NCBI RefSeq assembly: GCF_018861315.1
Contig: NZ_JAHLDL010000026.1
Location: 1 to 64,000 of the forward strand
DNA from: Clostridium bowmanii
Lineage (GTDB): Bacteria > Bacillota > Clostridia > Clostridiales > Clostridiaceae
DNA length: 64,000 nt
Reading direction: 5' to 3'
Made by a program: the position numbers and the translations under genes. The notes under the pieces were generated by a model. It did not search any database. It was given only the letters and a program-made list of their open reading frames with translations, and was not told the origin of the DNA. Within the stretch, counting starts at the first letter, position 1. Each line of letters begins with the position of its first letter. Positions 49,962-59,206 of the stretch are shown here, piece after piece.

Positions 49962-51386
49962 TTACTTATTTAATTCAACCTTAATAAGCTCAAATATTTT
50001 TAAATCATTGTTTTTCCTAATAACATATATTTCTTTATTATTAGAAGACCAAACACTCTCGAAGTAGCTGTATTTACTAGTTACTTTAAGATCGGTAGTA
50101 ACACTGCCATTTTTTACAGCATTCGCCCAAGATTGAATGTTTTTATTATTGATGTTTACTTCATTATCTGTTAAACTATGTGTTTTTTCAGTTGCTAAAT
50201 CAAAAACCCATAAACTTGAAAATGTCTTTTGAATATAAAGATCTTTTTTACCAGTACTGGAATCATAGTTCTGAGTTTCTTTACCTTCTTTTACATAACT
50301 TATTGTGTTACCATCATCAGAAAATGCAGGTTCTTTACCATCATCTACAAACCTTTTATTTTTCGATGCTAAATTTAAAATATATATTTTACCTTCAATT
50401 TCATATACTAAATTCACACCATCTTTAGATATCATAGGATTTTTTCCATCTACAATTTTACTAGACTCTTGCCCATTTTTGTCAGTTAAATAGATTGCAC
50501 CATTTTTTGCTACACTGTCTCCATTCTCTGTAGTTACCTTTTCTGCTTTATAATAAATTATTTCATTATTTGGTGTGAAATTAGGTTTTTCAACTATTTG
50601 AGTCTTCTCATTATAATCGATTAATTTTTTTTCTTTTGAAGATTCTATATCCTTCACATATATAGCGCCTTCTTTAACATTAACTAAGCTCTTTTCACCA
50701 AGTGAATAACTTGAGTCATAGATTTTCAAACTAGAAGTTACATCATCTTTTACGTTCTCCATTTTTGGTACATTAGTTGCATTAGATCCATTAGATGCCT
50801 TTATAGAAACCATAACCTCTGTTAAAACTCCATCATCTTTACCAGTGTTATCTACACTATCAGGTATTACAGGATCCTTGTCTACGGAATTCACTTTATC
50901 ATTTTCTTTTTTTATTGTAGCATCATTTGCTTTGGTATCCTTTTCCAATGTTTTATCAACAGCACTACTTTTACTATCCTTTACTATAACTGGTATCGTA
51001 TTCACTTTATTTTTACTTGCTAACGCATCTTTAGGTTTCAACACGTTTGTTTTTTCACCCTCAACTTTAGTTGAAATTTTCCCAGTCGCTATTGGCGTAA
51101 TAACATCGGGAGTTAATTTGTTCTTTGTAAATATACTCATGCTTGGAACATCTATAGCCTTAAATATTGTCCCACTTACAACTACGCAAATTACAAAGCC
51201 TGAAGCAATTTTGAAATACTTGTTTTTCTTAAATCTATCTTTACATTTAGGCAGTTGTGTAACGTTGCTGTATTTATCACCAAACATTATCCTATTTTTT
51301 AGATCACATTTGAATTCCTCATCAATAACAATCTTTGTTGCATCCTTACACAATAACTTTTCTACATAAAAATCATTGCTAACCAC
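49962..51386 (-). CDS. Membrane protein with TolB-like repeats, probable anti-sigma factor
   Basis: A 474-residue protein: a cytoplasmic N terminus of about 55 residues, a single helix (about 57-78), a long Lys/Asp/Ser/Val-rich low-complexity linker (about 95-205), then an outside domain with beta-propeller-like blades (repeats such as NGAIYLTDKNGQ, DGVNLVYEIEGKIYIL and DGNTISYVKEGK). It starts at a GTG that overlaps the end of the ECF sigma gene by 8 bases, a typical arrangement for a sigma/anti-sigma pair. No zinc anti-sigma motif (HxxxCxxC) is visible, so the anti-sigma role rests on context. Confidence 0.75.
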   Translation of the reverse strand: MVSNDFYVEKLLCKDATKIVIDEEFKCDLKNRIMFGDKYSNVTQLPKCKDRFKKNKYFKIASGFVICVVVSGTIFKAIDVPSMSIFTKNKLTPDVITPIATGKISTKVEGEKTNVLKPKDALASKNKVNTIPVIVKDSKSSAVDKTLEKDTKANDATIKKENDKVNSVDKDPVIPDSVDNTGKDDGVLTEVMVSIKASNGSNATNVPKMENVKDDVTSSLKIYDSSYSLGEKSLVNVKEGAIYVKDIESSKEKKLIDYNEKTQIVEKPNFTPNNEIIYYKAEKVTTENGDSVAKNGAIYLTDKNGQESSKIVDGKNPMISKDGVNLVYEIEGKIYILNLASKNKRFVDDGKEPAFSDDGNTISYVKEGKETQNYDSSTGKKDLYIQKTFSSLWVFDLATEKTHSLTDNEVNINNKNIQSWANAVKNGSVTTDLKVTSKYSYFESVWSSNNKEIYVIRKNNDLKIFELIKVELNK

Positions 51387-51885
51387 TTATATCACCTCTT
51401 AAACTATGTTCATAATTTTTTTTAATTTTCTTTATAGCTCTTGAAATAGTTGACTTAACAGTATTTTCTGTTATATTTACTACTTCTGCAATTTCTCTGA
51501 ATTTTAGACCACCATAAAATCTTAAATAAAGCATTTTTTTAGTATCTTCTGGTAATACATCAATTATTTTGCTTACTCCATTAAACTCATCTCTGATAAC
51601 AATATCTTCATATCCAAAATCTTCGTCACCTATATCCAAAAAGTTTTCAATAGGGATTACTTTACTGTTTTTTCTATAAAAATCTATAATAGTATTATGA
51701 GCTATACGAAAAATCCAATTTTTACTTTCTTCTACCTCAGTGATTTTATCCTTGTTTTCAAATATTTTAGTAAATACAGTAGCGATTATATCTTCTGCAT
51801 TCCATTTGTTTTTTACTGAAACAAAAATATATCTGTAAACACAATCATAGTACATATCATAAAGCTGTTCGAACTTACTTTGCAT
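51379..51885 (-). CDS. ECF-type RNA polymerase sigma factor
   Basis: A 168-residue sigma-70 family factor of the extracytoplasmic type. Region 2 spans about 5-70 (YDMYYDCVYRYIFVSV...AEDIIATVFTKIFEN...NWIFRIAHNTIIDFYRK), region 4 about 110-160 with LPEDTKKMLYLRFYGGLKFREIAEVVNITENTVKSTISRAIKKI. GGGGGT precedes the ATG. Co-transcribed with the membrane protein just downstream. Confidence 0.93.
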   Translation of the reverse strand: MQSKFEQLYDMYYDCVYRYIFVSVKNKWNAEDIIATVFTKIFENKDKITEVEESKNWIFRIAHNTIIDFYRKNSKVIPIENFLDIGDEDFGYEDIVIRDEFNGVSKIIDVLPEDTKKMLYLRFYGGLKFREIAEVVNITENTVKSTISRAIKKIKKNYEHSLRGDISG

Positions 51886-52023
51886 TAAGCGGTACCCCCA
51901 TTATAATTTGTTATTTTAATACCACTGATTATTAAAAAAACATTTCGATTAATATACGTGGTTTTTTATATTTAGTTGCATATTTTACTAAATTTTATGG
52001 ATTTTTTTTGAAATATATAGAAA

Positions 52024-52032
52024 TATTATACC
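52024..52032 (-). promoter_or_regulatory. Extended -10 promoter for the ECF sigma operon
   Basis: TGGTATAAT on the minus strand, about 140 bases ahead of the sigma gene. The rest of 51886-52140 is AT-rich, apart from the 26-bp motif described next. Confidence 0.4.
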
Positions 52033-52097
52033 ATATTTTGAATAATACTAACTATATTTCCAAAATATTTTTTTATTATAAAATAATACACATTGTT

Positions 52098-52123
52098 TTC
52101 CGCAAGCTGTACCCTATATAATA
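52098..52123. repeat. 26-bp shared motif, copy 2
   Basis: TTCCGCAAGCTGT then CCTATATAATA, matching 23677-23702 with two mismatches in between. It lies 18 bases from a strong terminator, as does the other copy. Confidence 0.5.
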
Positions 52124-52140
52124 ATTATAAAAATTCATAA

Positions 52141-52184
52141 AAAAGCTAGTGGTAATTTTCAATAGAAAATTACCACTAGCTTTT
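52141..52184 (-). terminator. Terminator of the SleB-type gene
   Basis: A perfect 20-bp stem beginning AAAAGCTAGTGGTAATTTTC, loop AATA, flanked by A-rich and T6 tracts. It would stop transcription in both directions. Confidence 0.92.
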
Positions 52185-52236
52185 TTATATAAATATTACA
52201 ATAATGCGCATCACATTTTACTTTAGATATTTTTAA

Positions 52237-52953
52237 CTAGCTACAAAATCTATGCTTACCAATTATTTTTATAAGTGGTCGTGACCATATCCACTTATTA
52301 GTGCTTGTTGCTGGATTAAAATAAAATACTGCTCCGCCGGAAGGGTCCCATCCATTTATTGCATCCCTGGCAGCTCTTATAGAGTCCGCTTCAATTTTTG
52401 CATTTATTTGTCCATCTACTATAGCAGTAAATGCCCCTGGTTGATAAATCACTCCTGCTATTGTAGATGGAAATCTAGCATCTGTAGTTCTATTTAAAAT
52501 TACTGCGCCAACTGCCACTTGCCCTTCATAAGGTTCTCCTCTAGCCTCACCATTTATAAGTCTAGCTATTAGATCCACATCCTTATTGTTAGTTACGTTA
52601 TTGCTAGAAGTTGTTCCACTAGAATTTGCTGTACTAGTATTAATCCCTATAGCTGCTAGTGTTTGGCTTCCTGCCACTCCATCTGCCTTAAATCCATTGC
52701 TTGTTTGAAACGACTTAACAGAAAGGTAGGTATTGTAACCATATATTCCATCAACACCATTATTATAATATCCCCATTTCTTTAATTTTGTTTGAATTTG
52801 TTTAACCTGATCACCTTTCGACCCATATTTGTAAACCTGCGATACAACTGCCTTACTAGAAATATTAAAATAAGATTCACTTGCAAAATATGCAATTAAA
52901 ATAATCATGGCTACACCAATGCATTTTTTGAGTATATGTTTATTAATCTTCAA
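52237..52953 (-). CDS. sleB: SleB-type spore cortex-lytic enzyme
   Basis: A 238-residue exported cell-wall hydrolase: N-terminal signal helix (about 9-24), a peptidoglycan-binding_1 domain (about 42-103, GSKGDQVKQIQTKLKKWGYY...DGIYGYNTYLSVKSFQ) and a hydrolase_2 domain (about 126-236) with catalytic Glu136 in LINGEARGE, then VAVGAVILNR and GGAVFYFNP. SleB proteins degrade cortex peptidoglycan on germination as lytic transglycosylases. The usual partner ypeB is not adjacent. It starts at TTG with GAGGAGG upstream. Confidence 0.88.
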   Translation of the reverse strand: MKINKHILKKCIGVAMIILIAYFASESYFNISSKAVVSQVYKYGSKGDQVKQIQTKLKKWGYYNNGVDGIYGYNTYLSVKSFQTSNGFKADGVAGSQTLAAIGINTSTANSSGTTSSNNVTNNKDVDLIARLINGEARGEPYEGQVAVGAVILNRTTDARFPSTIAGVIYQPGAFTAIVDGQINAKIEADSIRAARDAINGWDPSGGAVFYFNPATSTNKWIWSRPLIKIIGKHRFCS

Positions 52954-53073
52954 AGGTATTCCTCCTCAAAATTAAGTAGTATCAAGTAAATAGCACCTTA
53001 GTATACTATTTATTTTATATACCTAATATCTACACTTTATTAATAGCATTAGTTTGCGCCAAATTCCAAAAAA

Positions 53074-53117
53074 AATACACTGCGCTACTTTAATCTAATT
53101 TAGTAACACAATGTATT
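53074..53117 (-). terminator. Terminator of the MgtE-N/CBS gene
   Basis: AATACA...TGTATT ends with GTTACTAAATT / AAAGTAGC inner pairing (wobble pairs), followed on the minus strand by eight T. Confidence 0.75.
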
Positions 53118-53118
53118 A

Positions 53119-54381
53119 TTATATGATCTTTTTAAGCTTTCTTTTCCATCTAGGAGACAATAGTTCTTCAATTATATCGTTCATAATTACTATTCCACAT
53201 AACTTTTCGTCCATGTCCACTACGGGTAAAGATATTAAATCATATTTTAATGCCACTTCAACAGCATCCTCAATATCTTGGCAATCTTTAATTTTAATAA
53301 CTTTTTCATCCATAATGTCTTTTAATTTCTGCGCTGGAGCTGAAAGTACTAGGTCCCTGAGTGAAATGGACCCTTGAAGTTTTTCATCCTCATCTATAAT
53401 ATAAATATAATGTATTACTTCATCATCAGGTTGAAGTTCCCTTAAAATTTCTATAGTTTCACTAGCTGTAATATTTACATTAAAAGATATAAAATCTTTA
53501 TTCATTATGCTTCCAACAACTTCATCTGGATACTCCATAAGATTTCTGATTTCTTCTTCATCCTCTTTGCTAAAATTCAGAAGAATTTTTTCTGCATCTA
53601 CTTCCTTCATTTCATCTAAAATATCCGCAATTTCATCATTGGGCATCTCATCTAAAATCTCTTGTGCACGTATGTTGTTTATAGTGCTTAAAATATCTGC
53701 TTGAACTTCTGGTTGTAATGCCTCTAGTGTATCTGCTGCCAAATCTTTGTCTAAGCTTTCAAAAATATTATTTCGAGCCTCAGTATCCAGTCCCTCTAAA
53801 ATGTCTGCAAGATCTGCTGGATGGAGCTTAGTTAATTTTCCATAGGGCTGGGTTAATTTTAGCGAATCTGCTACCATTTCTAAAGATTGAACACTTTCCC
53901 AGGTTATACTATTTTCCCTGGGCTTTTTACCCAATATATCATATAAAAATCTAATTATCCCATCTAATTTATATTTTCTCGTAGCTGCGATAATACCGGA
54001 TTCTACGGTGACAACCCTTATTTCTCCACCAATCTTATTCATAGTTAAATCATTTACTTTAACCACCTTCTTGCCGTTAACATCAACTATTTGTTTGTTC
54101 AACAAATTTTTAGATAAAAGGTAAGAAAATTTTCTAGGAATTATATCTTTAACTCCTCTTACTCTTAAATTTATTCCCTTTTCTTCTTTATATATTTCAA
54201 CATTCCTAAATTCATAATTATAAATTTCTCTACCTTTTTTAATTTTATATCCTATAACTCTTGGATATCCCTGTTCAGTAGTAACATAAATATCATATAA
54301 CTTGCCAATATTATCATCAAATTCATCATACACATTTTGATTTAGTACTTTACTTAAAAAAAACACAGAAATCTTTTCCAT
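53119..54381 (-). CDS. PRC-barrel / MgtE N-terminal / CBS domain protein without a channel
   Basis: A 420-residue soluble protein. The N terminus (about 1-145) contains PRC-barrel-like halves (VYDEFDDNIGKLYDIYVT and KQIVDVNGKKVVKVNDL), then an MgtE_N superhelical domain (about 180-285, LHPADLADILEGLDTEARNNIFESL), then a CBS pair (about 290-415). These last two are the magnesium-sensing domains of MgtE, but the membrane channel domain is absent: no hydrophobic segment follows. It may sense Mg or nucleotides for another protein. GGTGGTGAAG precedes the ATG. Confidence 0.9.
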   Translation of the reverse strand: MEKISVFFLSKVLNQNVYDEFDDNIGKLYDIYVTTEQGYPRVIGYKIKKGREIYNYEFRNVEIYKEEKGINLRVRGVKDIIPRKFSYLLSKNLLNKQIVDVNGKKVVKVNDLTMNKIGGEIRVVTVESGIIAATRKYKLDGIIRFLYDILGKKPRENSITWESVQSLEMVADSLKLTQPYGKLTKLHPADLADILEGLDTEARNNIFESLDKDLAADTLEALQPEVQADILSTINNIRAQEILDEMPNDEIADILDEMKEVDAEKILLNFSKEDEEEIRNLMEYPDEVVGSIMNKDFISFNVNITASETIEILRELQPDDEVIHYIYIIDEDEKLQGSISLRDLVLSAPAQKLKDIMDEKVIKIKDCQDIEDAVEVALKYDLISLPVVDMDEKLCGIVIMNDIIEELLSPRWKRKLKKII

Positions 54382-54707
54382 TTAGCTTCACCACCTATAA
54401 AATTTTCATATATATATATGTACATTTTTACATGTTAATTTAAATTAAAAAAATATTATCTCTATATAATTATATTATATATACTTCAAAATGCAACTAA
54501 AAAAGAGAAATCCATTTAAAGTTGTCCATTATACTCTTTTAAATGCTCCTAGTGTGTTATCTATCATTCTCTCTCATCATTACTTCAAAATCCATGTATT
54601 CTTTTAATATTTTATATTTGACAATCAAATTTTATAATCACATTTATTATTTATAAACTTTTATAGTTCATATTTTTCAGTAGTTATGTTAATATTATTA
54701 TATACAA

Positions 54708-54721
54708 TGAACTTAAGTTCA
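54708..54721. promoter_or_regulatory. Palindromic candidate operator upstream of ygiQ
   Basis: TGAACTTAAGTTCA is a perfect 14-bp palindrome, 22 bases before the ygiQ start codon and just after a TATACA box (54701-54706). Placement at the start of transcription suits a repressor site. The remainder of 54382-54700 is AT-rich with no other structure seen. Confidence 0.4.
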
Positions 54722-54743
54722 CCTAATTTGTTGGGAGGATTAT

Positions 54744-56597
54744 ATGACAATGATATTAAACAAGCAATTTTTACCTATTAGCATGAGCGATTTAAAAGAA
54801 AGAAATATATCTCAATTAGATTTTATAATAATTACAGGGGATGCATATATTGATCATCCATCCTTTGGAACTGCTATAATAGGAAGAACCTTAGAAAATC
54901 AAGGATTTTCTGTAGGTATTATAGCCCAGCCTAATTGGGAAAGTGTAGATGATTTTAGAAAACTTGGAAAACCTAAATATGGGTTTCTTATAAATTCTGG
55001 TAATATAGATTCTATGGTTAATCACTATACTGCAGCAAAGAAAAAGAGGCACACTGACCTTTATTCCCCAGGTGGTGAATCAGGTCATAGACCAGATAGA
55101 GCAGTAATTGTATATTGTAATAGAGCTAGGGAGGCTTTTAAAAATGTTCCCATTATAATTGGTGGCATAGAAGCAAGTCTTAGACGTTTTGCTCATTACG
55201 ATTATTGGGACAATAAAGTGAGACGAAGTCTATTAATTGATGCTAAAGCAGATTTACTAATATATGGTATGGGAGAGAAAACTGTAGTTGAAATTGCTAA
55301 TCTTTTTAGGTATGGCATGACCATAGATAAAATGACTTCTATAAGAGGTACAGTTTATGCTTCAAAAGAAATTGGAGAACTTAAAGATTTCATAGAAGTA
55401 CCATCTTTTGAAGCTGTTAAAACTGACAAAGATGCTTATGGAGAAAGCTACAAATTACAATCATTAGAGCAAGATGATATAAGAGGAAAGATTGTGGTTC
55501 AAAAGCATAACGATAGATATGTGGTGCAAAACCCTCCTCAAATTTCGCTAACCCAAAATGAAATGGATATAACTTATGATCTACCTTACACTAGAACCTA
55601 TCACCCTATATATGAAGAAAAAGGTGGTATTCCTGCAATAACTGAAGTTGAATTTTCTATAACCAGCCATAGAGGTTGTTTTGGTAGTTGTTCATTTTGC
55701 GCACTAACCTTTCATCAAGGTAGAGTTATTCAAAATAGAAGCCAAACTTCCATTATAGAAGAAGCAAAGCTCTTAACTACCCTAAAGAATTTCAAAGGAT
55801 ACATTCATGACATCGGTGGTCCTACAGCCAATTTTAGACATAGGGCTTGTAAGCTTCAAGAAAAAGTAGGTGTGTGCAGAGATAGACAATGTATGTACCC
55901 CAATCCTTGTAAAAATCTTATTATCGATCACACGGAATATCTGGATTTATTAAGAAAGGTTAGAGTTTTACCTAATATTAAAAAAGTCTTCATTCGTTCC
56001 GGAATAAGATACGATTATTTGATTTTCGATAAAAATACTACGTTTTTTGAAGAACTATGCGAGCACCATATTAGTGGACAATTAAAAGTAGCACCTGAAC
56101 ATATTAGCGATAAGGTACTCACTCAAATGGGAAAAACGAAAAAAGAAGTTTATGACCGTTTCGTTAAAAAATATTTTGAAATAGATAAAAAATTGAATAA
56201 AAATCAATTTTTGGTTCCCTACCTCATGTCAAGCCACCCTGGAAGTGACTTAACGGAATCAATAAAACTATCAGAATATATAAAAGAAATGGGCTACACT
56301 CCAGAACAGGTGCAGGATTTTTACCCAACACCAGGTAGTTTATCTACTACAATCTACTACACAGGAATTAATCCTTTTACTAATGAGAAAGTTTATGTTC
56401 CAACTGAGCAAAAGGAAAAAAATATGCAAAGGGCATTGCTTCAATTTAAAAATCCTGAAAACTACAACATTGTAAAAGAAGCTCTAATAAAAGCTAATAG
56501 AGAAGATTTAATTGGTTTCGATAAAAAATCCCTGATACCACCAAGACCTCTAAAGGCAACTAGTAATATTAAATTTTCAAGGAATAAAAAAAGATAA
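54744..56597 (+). CDS. YgiQ family radical SAM protein
   Basis: A 617-residue protein. The N-terminal YgiQ domain (about 1-290, with [22 protein letters not shown] and [23 protein letters not shown]) is followed by a radical SAM core with the iron-sulfur cysteines C312, C316 and C319 in [10 protein letters not shown]. More cysteines lie in [14 protein letters not shown] at about 375-388. The reaction is not known for the family. GGGAGGATT precedes the ATG. The stop codon is at the very edge of repeat copy F. Confidence 0.93.
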   Translation: MTMILNKQFLPISMSDLKERNISQLDFIIITGDAYIDHPSFGTAIIGRTLENQGFSVGIIAQPNWESVDDFRKLGKPKYGFLINSGNIDSMVNHYTAAKKKRHTDLYSPGGESGHRPDRAVIVYCNRAREAFKNVPIIIGGIEASLRRFAHYDYWDNKVRRSLLIDAKADLLIYGMGEKTVVEIANLFRYGMTIDKMTSIRGTVYASKEIGELKDFIEVPSFEAVKTDKDAYGESYKLQSLEQDDIRGKIVVQKHNDRYVVQNPPQISLTQNEMDITYDLPYTRTYHPIYEEKGGIPAITEVEFSITSHRGCFGSCSFCALTFHQGRVIQNRSQTSIIEEAKLLTTLKNFKGYIHDIGGPTANFRHRACKLQEKVGVCRDRQCMYPNPCKNLIIDHTEYLDLLRKVRVLPNIKKVFIRSGIRYDYLIFDKNTTFFEELCEHHISGQLKVAPEHISDKVLTQMGKTKKEVYDRFVKKYFEIDKKLNKNQFLVPYLMSSHPGSDLTESIKLSEYIKEMGYTPEQVQDFYPTPGSLSTTIYYTGINPFTNEKVYVPTEQKEKNMQRALLQFKNPENYNIVKEALIKANREDLIGFDKKSLIPPRPLKATSNIKFSRNKKR

Positions 56598-56802
56598 AAA
56601 AATGTATATATTACGCGTATTGCAATACGAGTAATGCATTCATTTCGCTAAGAACTTCTAATTTTATTTTTAATTAAGATGCTAAAAAACATAAACTCGC
56701 TTCGCTCAAACATATGTTTTTCTGAGCGTAGCTTAATTAAAAATAAAATAAGAAATTCTAAAGCTTATTCAAATGCATTCTACGTAATATATACTTTTTT
56801 TA
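56596..56802. repeat. Large palindromic repeat, family 1, copy F
   Basis: About 207 bp. TGTATATATTACG and CGTAATATATACT form the outer arms; TTCTAATTTTATTTTTAATTA pairs with the complementary inner right arm; the apex is ACTCGC-TTC-GCTCAAACAT. It belongs to the TTACG subtype with copy D and carries the same CGTATTGCAATACG insert. Forward orientation. It starts at the stop codon of ygiQ and fills the gap to the convergent gene. Confidence 0.92.
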
Positions 56803-56823
56803 CGCGTAAAAAAATGTAAGATT

Positions 56824-57459
56824 TCACCTTTTAAACTTTGAAAGACCATAATCCATAGTTGCAAGCCAAGAAATATCACCTAATAATAGCCATGGAAAAT
56901 CAGAATTTATTGAAGTTAGAATTACTGATAATAAAGTTATACTAGCAGATATTATAATTAATACAGCACCAGGCTTACTAGAATAAATTACACTATATAG
57001 CTTTATACCCTTAATGGCAAAGATTAAATTTATTATAAGTAGGATAATATAACAATATGACTCTAATTGTAATTTCATGGTGTAGCCACAATAATTTGAT
57101 ATATTAATATTTACAGTAGATTTATATATCACTATGAAGTAGGCTACAAATAAAATAATACACCAAAGGAAAAGCCTTTTAAGTTTAATTTTGTTATTCC
57201 TAGAAAAGATAAAAACTGAAAGAATACCACATACTGGTATGCAAATTAAATTTGTAAACACCAGTGGCTTTAATAAATATAAATAGTTTTGGTTTTTTAT
57301 AATAAAAAGAATCATTAGAGCTATCCATCTAAAGGTCATTAAAACTAAAGCCAAAATACTTATTATCTTTATTTTTCTAGGCGAATAAAACAAAGTAGAA
57401 ATTATGCCTTTGTATAATAAAAGAGCCATAACTAACAGTAATAAAAAATATACATTCAC
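56824..57459 (-). CDS. Multi-pass membrane protein, unknown
   Basis: A 211-residue protein with about six or seven hydrophobic helices and short basic loops. No family recognised. It starts at GTG with GGGAGAGT upstream. It lies 91 bases downstream of the lipid kinase gene on the same strand and may be co-transcribed with it. The only structure after its end is repeat copy F. Confidence 0.72.
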   Translation of the reverse strand: MNVYFLLLLVMALLLYKGIISTLFYSPRKIKIISILALVLMTFRWIALMILFIIKNQNYLYLLKPLVFTNLICIPVCGILSVFIFSRNNKIKLKRLFLWCIILFVAYFIVIYKSTVNINISNYCGYTMKLQLESYCYIILLIINLIFAIKGIKLYSVIYSSKPGAVLIIISASITLLSVILTSINSDFPWLLLGDISWLATMDYGLSKFKR

Positions 57460-57550
57460 TCATATACTCTCCCTAAAATTGCTACTGTTAATATTTATTA
57501 ATTTATTTCTAAAAATATGCACAAGACAAATTAAAATAAATTACAAGCAA

Positions 57551-58435
57551 CTATATTTCAGCTCCTAATATGGATATGCCGCCTTTTTCACATTCTATAA
57601 GTAGTGGGAAATCCGGACCCCGTTCCCCGTCTATATCTGTAACAATATCTTCAAAGCATTCTATTTCTAATCTATTAGTCTTAAAATAAACAATACCATC
57701 TACATTTTCTAAATGCTCATTTCTTAACATCTTAATAAAAATATTTAAAATATTTTTCATGTTTCCAGCCTTTACTATAATTACATCTAAAAGTCCATCG
57801 TCTACTTTAGCTTTGTATGCAAATTTTAAATTGCCCGCTGTTTGTCCATTAAACACTAACATTAAATACATATAATCATCAAAGGAAATCTCATCTGAAT
57901 CAACTTTTATTTTCAACTTTCTAAAATTAGGTAGTTGCTCTAATCCTTTTACATAGTATGCCAGTTTCCCGATAGTGTTTTTTAAATTCATATCCATTTT
58001 TTGTGATATATCTGTGAATAAACCAGTACTTGCTACATTTAAAAAATATTTATGATTTATCTTTCCTATATCAATTTTTTTTATTTTACTTTTTAATATC
58101 TGCTCACAAGCTTCTTCAACATCTTGAGGCATTCCTATGTAATTAGCAAAATCATTTGCAGTACCTACTGGGATGATTGCTATAGGTAAATTAATATTTC
58201 TTTTTTTCATCTCATTCACTACATTATCTACGGTCCCATCTCCACCCGCTATTAAAATGTATCTGTAGCTTCCATCTATATCAAAAAAAGCATTTGATAT
58301 AGGATTTTCGTAGGATATTCTATGAGGCACTAGTATATGGTCATATTTCTGATGAATCATTATTATCATATCTAAATCTGATACTATAGTATTTCCTCCA
58401 GAATATGGATTGTAAATAAATTTCACCTTATGCAT
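57551..58435 (-). CDS. YegS/diacylglycerol kinase family lipid kinase
   Basis: A 294-residue membrane-associated lipid kinase of the DAGK catalytic-domain family. KFIYNPYSGG at the N terminus, the nucleotide motif AGGDGTVDNVVNEM (about 78-91), and IPVGTANDFANYIGMP are the defining elements; the C-terminal beta-sandwich includes DDGLLDVIIVKAG and DIDGERG. Substrate may be diacylglycerol or another lipid. AGGAGAG precedes the ATG. Confidence 0.92.
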   Translation of the reverse strand: MHKVKFIYNPYSGGNTIVSDLDMIIMIHQKYDHILVPHRISYENPISNAFFDIDGSYRYILIAGGDGTVDNVVNEMKKRNINLPIAIIPVGTANDFANYIGMPQDVEEACEQILKSKIKKIDIGKINHKYFLNVASTGLFTDISQKMDMNLKNTIGKLAYYVKGLEQLPNFRKLKIKVDSDEISFDDYMYLMLVFNGQTAGNLKFAYKAKVDDGLLDVIIVKAGNMKNILNIFIKMLRNEHLENVDGIVYFKTNRLEIECFEDIVTDIDGERGPDFPLLIECEKGGISILGAEI

Positions 58436-58539
58436 TGCATTCTCTCCTATTTTAGCCTTAATTTTTACATTTATTTATGTATATTATACCTCTTTAAAAA
58501 TAAATCCACAAGATTCACCTTTTCCTGTGGACATTTATT

Positions 58540-58968
58540 CTAAATGTTGTGTATGGATGGTATAGAAATCTCAGATAAAACACCCGCGGCTTCTCCTCTA
58601 AGCTTTGGTTCAACTGCTAAATCTCCTAAGGAAACCATTCCAACTAAGGTATTGTTTTCAATTACTGGTAGTCTTCTGATCTGCCTTTCACTCATTATTC
58701 TAGCTGCATCATCCACATTTAGATTCTCATTTGCCACTACTGGATTTGTTGTCATAATTTCTCTGACCTTTTGAACTTTTAGATCCTTTCCTTCTGCTAC
58801 GCATCTAAGTATAATATCCCTATCAGTTATAATACCAACTACTTTTTCCCCTGTGTTTACAGGAAGTGACCCTATATTATGTTCCTTCATAAGTTCAGCT
58901 GCATGCTTAACTGTATCATCTACAGACAAACTTACAACATCCTTAGTCATTATTTCAGAAATTTTCAT
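58540..58968 (-). CDS. Two-CBS-domain protein
   Basis: A 142-residue cytoplasmic protein made of a CBS pair: domain 1 from ISEIMTKDVVSLSVDDTVKHAAELM with GIITDRDI, domain 2 from VREIMTTNPVVANENLNVDDAARIM with GMVSLGDLA. Such stand-alone pairs bind adenine nucleotides and act as energy or stress sensors; the partner is unknown. AAGGAGGATT precedes the ATG. Single gene. Confidence 0.93.
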   Translation of the reverse strand: MKISEIMTKDVVSLSVDDTVKHAAELMKEHNIGSLPVNTGEKVVGIITDRDIILRCVAEGKDLKVQKVREIMTTNPVVANENLNVDDAARIMSERQIRRLPVIENNTLVGMVSLGDLAVEPKLRGEAAGVLSEISIPSIHNI

Positions 58969-59206
58969 TTTATAATCCTCCTTATTATTTAGAGTATATT
59001 AGAATTAATATTCTTTTTATTTTAACCATAAAGAAAAATTAATATTAATATTTTTTTACTCTATGTAGTAAAAATAAAATATATAGTATTATACTTAAAA
59101 ATTGCTATAAAATGATGTATAATTAAAAAGATGATTTTTGTAAAAGCTATATCGATATAATATATGAATTTTTAATCCAATTTTATTATTTTAGGAGTGA
59201 TGCGTA

